From contig CAIRFY010000521.1 in assembly GCA_903877945.1 (NCBI GenBank), positions 1-8,804 on the forward strand: 8,804 nt of DNA, in the 5' to 3' direction. Source of the stretch: an uncultured Oscillochloris sp. Its GTDB lineage: Bacteria; Chloroflexota; Chloroflexia; Chloroflexales; Chloroflexaceae. The notes beneath the pieces were generated by a model. That model was not told the DNA's origin and searched no databases. It saw only the letters and a program-made list of their open reading frames with translations. Positions 5,793-8,804 of this stretch are shown piece after piece (position 1 is the first letter of the stretch; each line of letters starts with the position of its first letter). A program made the position numbers and the translations under genes.

Positions 5793-8611
5793 CCGGAGGA
5801 GCCCTGCGCCGGGTCACGGCGGGCCTTCTCGCCCAGCGGGCTGACAGAGATCCGCCGGTACTCGTCCTGCTCATCGCGCTGGATGTAGCCGTCGGCCACC
5901 AGACGCTCGATCAGATCCTCGATGGCGCTCTGGGCCAAGTGGCGCAGGGCACCAAACTCGGGACAGCGCTCGGGTCCCACCGGGCTGTTGGCGGCACCCT
6001 TGAGGACGCGGGCCAGGCCGCTGCGTCCCATCGGGAAGGACAGGTTGCTCAAGCCATCCAGGACTCGCTGCACATCGCTGCGCGAGTCCTTGTCGTTACG
6101 TGGGGGGATGGGCTGCGGCGCGGCGCGGGCCGTGCGGGTGATCCCCGAGCGCAGGCCCAGGTTCGGCGCACAGATGTCGCAGGCCGTCTTGCAGCGGGCG
6201 AGGCGCTGGCCAAAGTGGGCGGCGATGCTGCGGTGGCGGCACTCGCTGGCCTTGGCGTAGGTGGCGACTGCGTCCACGCGCTGGATCTGGCGCTCCTGGT
6301 AGTCGGACAGCAGCGCGTCGATACGCGCCGCCACGTCGGGCGGCGCGGCAAGCTGCTCGATCAGCACCTGGCGCGGCCCGCCCCGGTAGCGCAGGTAGCC
6401 CGCGTCGTGCCAGCGCAGCAGATCGCCCTCCAGATTGGCCGGCGACCAGCCCGCCTGCTTGGCCAGCAGCAGTAGGTCAACCTCCTGCCAGCCCCCGGCC
6501 TCTAGCCCGGCCAGGGCCGCGATCTGCGCGGCGGCGGCCTCGGGCGGCGGTGCGCCGGTCAGGCTCAGGCTGGCCGTCTCCGGGATGTCGAAGTGCCGCC
6601 GTAGCAGGCCCACCCGCTCTAACATACTTAGGCCCACCCGCACCAGGGTGTCGTCATCCCCCGGCAGCGCCCGCTGCACCTGCTCCAGATCAACCACGTC
6701 GTAGGTGCCGCGCATCTGCTGACGCAGCGCCTTGTACAACATACGCAACTGGTCACGGGTGATCGCCTCCTCCTGGAGCCAGGTGGTCAGGCGGGCCTTG
6801 TCGCTGGCGGCGTAGAGCAGCACACAGCGGGCGGGCTGACCGTCACGCCCGGCCCGCCCGGCCTCCTGGTAGTACGCCTCCACCGACTGCGGCAGGTTAT
6901 AGTGGATGATCGCCCGGATGTCTGCCTTATCAATGCCCATGCCGAAGGCCACCGTCGCTACCAGCACGCGGGTCTGGCCGCGCATAAAGCGCTCCTGGGC
7001 GCCCGCACGGTCAGCCACCTGAGCGTGGTAATGGTCAGCGGACACACCGGCATTGCGCAGTACCTGGGCCAATTCCTCACACGCCTGGCGTGCCCGTGCG
7101 TACACAATAATCGGCCCGGCAATCTCGCGGCAGAGCTTGACGAGGGCGTGCTGTTTCTCTTCACGGCTGGATGCCCGCAGCACCTGGAAGTAGAGGTTCG
7201 GGCGAAAAACCGAGGCCAGCACCGCCTCACTGTTGCCGAGTACCTGAGCAACCTCGGCCTGCGTCTCCTGAGAAGCCGTGGCGGTCAGGGCCAGCAGGGG
7301 CGGACGACCCAGTTCATCAAGAGCCTGGCCAATAAAGAGGTAGTCGGGGCGGAAACTCAGTCCCCACAAGCTCAGGCAGTGAACCTCGTCCACCACAAAC
7401 AGCGAGACACCGCAGCGCTTGAGGGCGTGCAAGAAGGCCCGCTGGCGTAGCCGCTCGGGGGCGATGTAGACCAGTTTATACACACCGTCGGCGATTTCGC
7501 GCAGGCGTGTGGCCAGATCACGGGTACTCAGAGTCGAGTTGATCAGAGTCGAGCGTTCACGCACCGTATCCGACATGCCATCGAGCTGATCCTTCATCAG
7601 CGCGATCAGCGGGCTGACCACCACCGTGGCGTGGGGCAGCAGCATCGCCGGTAGCTGGTAGGTGAGGGATTTACCCGCTCCGGTGGGCATCACAGCCATT
7701 GTCCGTATGCCGTTGAGGACGTTGTGGATCACACGGGCCTGGTTAGGCCGAAACTCCTGGAGCCCAAACGACTCGCGCAGCATACGGTACGCCGCATCGG
7801 GGAGCAGCGGCGCGGGCGGCGGGGCTGGCTCGGGCAGATCAGGGGCGTCGGCCTTGACCCGATCAAAGCGCAGGCCCAGTTCACGCAGCAGATTAGCGCG
7901 TTCAAGCGACTCGTGGTCGGCAAGCTGGGCACGCAGAGCCTCGGCAGCGGCGTGATCCTCCGCCCGTTCGGCGGCGCGTTCGAGGATCTGCAGATCCGCG
8001 ATGCTGGGGACGAAATCGGGGCGCAGCATCAGCGCGTCGATCTGACCACGGGCGGCCTCGGGGTCGCCCTGCTCAAGGGCCAGTTCGGCCAGACGCCGCA
8101 CCGCCGCCAGACCGCTCGGGTCGCGAGAGATCACGGCACGGTACTGGTCGGCGGCCTCATCAGCGTGGCCCTGGGCGCGCAGTGCGTCGCCGCGCAGCAG
8201 CCAGGCACCCACCTCTTGGGCCGGATCCTCGGCCATCGCGTCGAGGAGTCGATCCAGCTCGGCGTAGCGGTCGGCGATTATCAGCGCCCGCAGGCGCAAC
8301 TGGCGGCGCGTCACGCTGGCGGGGCGCTCAGCGTCGATCTCCACAAGAATGGCCAGAGTCTCGTCGCCCTGGCCCAGATCAGCCAGCACCCGCGCCCGCG
8401 CCTCGCGCAACGTCACGCTGGTTGGCTGATCGACAAGCCATGTGTCCAGGTAGCGCAGCAAGGTGTCGCTATGGCCCCAGCGATTGAGGTAGCTCACCAG
8501 GCGTTTACGCGAGTCCCCAGCGATCAGGCTCAGAGCCACCGGGGCAATGTCGAGGATGGGGTTGGCTGAGGAAGTGAGTGTTAGTGTTTGCATATGTGGC
8601 GCGGTTCTCAC
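5744..8611 (-). CDS. recQ: RecQ-family ATP-dependent DNA helicase with N-terminal TPR region
   Basis: 955 aa. It unwinds DNA 3'-5' using ATP, in recombination and repair. Residues about 30-250 are alanine- and leucine-rich helical repeats resembling TPRs, then a proline linker (about 258-270). The helicase core shows FGLQEFRPNQ (282-291), Walker A PTGAGKS (309-315), SPLIALMKDQ (333-342), DEVHCLSLWGLSFRPDY (408-424; most RecQs have DEAHC.SQWGHDFR), TATAS (443-447) and QEAGRAGRDG (582-591). A winged-helix-like stretch (about 615-750) precedes a zinc-type cluster at Cys791, 807, 811 and 814 (CRHRSIAAHFG, then CKTACDIC). In E. coli RecQ the zinc module directly follows the core. A second winged-helix-like domain (about 845-925, SFPMGRSGLARVL) closes the protein. 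No HRDC domain is evident. The start is GTG 8611 or ATG 8593 (949 aa); neither has a strong ribosome site. Residues 941-955 come from a dispersed repeat. Confidence 0.93.
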   Translation of the reverse strand: MRTAPHMQTLTLTSSANPILDIAPVALSLIAGDSRKRLVSYLNRWGHSDTLLRYLDTWLVDQPTSVTLREARARVLADLGQGDETLAILVEIDAERPASVTRRQLRLRALIIADRYAELDRLLDAMAEDPAQEVGAWLLRGDALRAQGHADEAADQYRAVISRDPSGLAAVRRLAELALEQGDPEAARGQIDALMLRPDFVPSIADLQILERAAERAEDHAAAEALRAQLADHESLERANLLRELGLRFDRVKADAPDLPEPAPPPAPLLPDAAYRMLRESFGLQEFRPNQARVIHNVLNGIRTMAVMPTGAGKSLTYQLPAMLLPHATVVVSPLIALMKDQLDGMSDTVRERSTLINSTLSTRDLATRLREIADGVYKLVYIAPERLRQRAFLHALKRCGVSLFVVDEVHCLSLWGLSFRPDYLFIGQALDELGRPPLLALTATASQETQAEVAQVLGNSEAVLASVFRPNLYFQVLRASSREEKQHALVKLCREIAGPIIVYARARQACEELAQVLRNAGVSADHYHAQVADRAGAQERFMRGQTRVLVATVAFGMGIDKADIRAIIHYNLPQSVEAYYQEAGRAGRDGQPARCVLLYAASDKARLTTWLQEEAITRDQLRMLYKALRQQMRGTYDVVDLEQVQRALPGDDDTLVRVGLSMLERVGLLRRHFDIPETASLSLTGAPPPEAAAAQIAALAGLEAGGWQEVDLLLLAKQAGWSPANLEGDLLRWHDAGYLRYRGGPRQVLIEQLAAPPDVAARIDALLSDYQERQIQRVDAVATYAKASECRHRSIAAHFGQRLARCKTACDICAPNLGLRSGITRTARAAPQPIPPRNDKDSRSDVQRVLDGLSNLSFPMGRSGLARVLKGAANSPVGPERCPEFGALRHLAQSAIEDLIERLVADGYIQRDEQDEYRRISVSPLGEKARRDPAQGSSGPHPLPLSLTGRGEIP

Positions 8612-8716
8612 ACTGCTCTAACCTGCTTGCGTATCCGAGCATGATACCACGTAAGAGGGTCAGAAAGTTACGGCAGCCCCCGGCGGCATTCCAGGGCATG
8701 TGCAAAGTCGTGTGGT
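8612..8716. other. Upstream region of recQ
   Basis: This 105-bp stretch separates the recQ start from the second dispersed repeat. On the minus strand TATCAT (8646-8641) could serve as a -10 box, but no acceptable -35 lies 16-18 bases before it. An AGGTTAGAG stretch (8625-8617) lies upstream of the GTG start as a weak ribosome-site candidate. I see no other gene here. Confidence 0.4.
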
Positions 8717-8804
8717 CGCCGGGCAGCCCTCACCCCCCAGCCCCCTCTCCCTGAACGGGAGAGGGGGAGCCGAGCGCATCCTGATGAAGAAACTCCCCTC
8801 TCCC
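8717..8804. repeat. Dispersed palindromic repeat element, copy 2 (truncated by window end)
   Basis: This copy has the same orientation and the same length register as 5677-5764. It begins CGCCGGGCAGCCCTCACC and holds the first hairpin (loop TGAAC instead of TGAGC). The middle 20 or so bases diverge before both copies return to CTCCCCTCTCCC. The second hairpin and right end would lie beyond base 8804. Together the two copies bracket recQ as direct repeats about 3.04 kb apart. Confidence 0.9.

Noticed and set aside
7724..8569. 281-codon plus-strand frame opposite recQ
   Set aside because: Shadow of the TPR-like half of RecQ; no domain or start signals.

Overview
The window looks like a chromosomal segment of a GC-rich (roughly 60% by eye) bacterium. 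The likeliest source is Chloroflexota, Chloroflexales group. This is inference from gene content and style: a bacterial-type carotenoid desaturase, a TPR-RecQ fusion, a membrane protein pairing a PP2C-like fold with a propeller-like region, and many short intergenic repeats. No rRNA, tRNA or other phylogenetic marker is present.

Layout. Positions 1-814 hold no intact gene. They contain the end of a 21-bp tandem repeat array (1-127), then on the minus strand a decayed Phd/YefM-type antitoxin and VapC-like toxin pair (153-563). The antitoxin carries a one-base frameshift and the toxin is cut to 22 codons. Next comes a 196-bp segment bounded by inverted heptamer repeats (578-773), ending in the upstream region of crtI. 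A phytoene desaturase gene, crtI, fills 815-2293. A short junction (2294-2383) carries a hairpin whose right arm contains the -35 box of a very good promoter for the next unit. That unit is a two-gene operon with an ATGA overlap: an 865-aa single-pass membrane protein (2384-4981), with a degenerate PP2C-like cytoplasmic domain and a beta-propeller-like extracytoplasmic domain, and a lipoprotein (4978-5619). The start of the lipoprotein gene is occupied by short repeats: a hairpin, a C8 run and five heptamers. Convergent to this operon, a 955-codon RecQ-family helicase gene lies on the minus strand (5744-8611). Its last 15 codons lie inside a palindromic dispersed repeat (5677-5792). A second copy of the repeat, in the same orientation, begins at 8717 and runs off the window, so recQ is bracketed by direct copies.

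Function. CrtI makes coloured carotenoids by desaturating phytoene; no other crt gene is visible. The membrane protein and lipoprotein are probably co-expressed at the envelope, with unknown function. The PP2C-like domain has lost its metal-binding aspartates, so a sensing or scaffolding role is more likely than catalysis. RecQ is a DNA-repair helicase with an unusual domain order. The most notable features not visible from intact reading frames are the decayed toxin-antitoxin pair, the heptamer tract that could switch the lipoprotein frame, and the repeat-derived RecQ tail.
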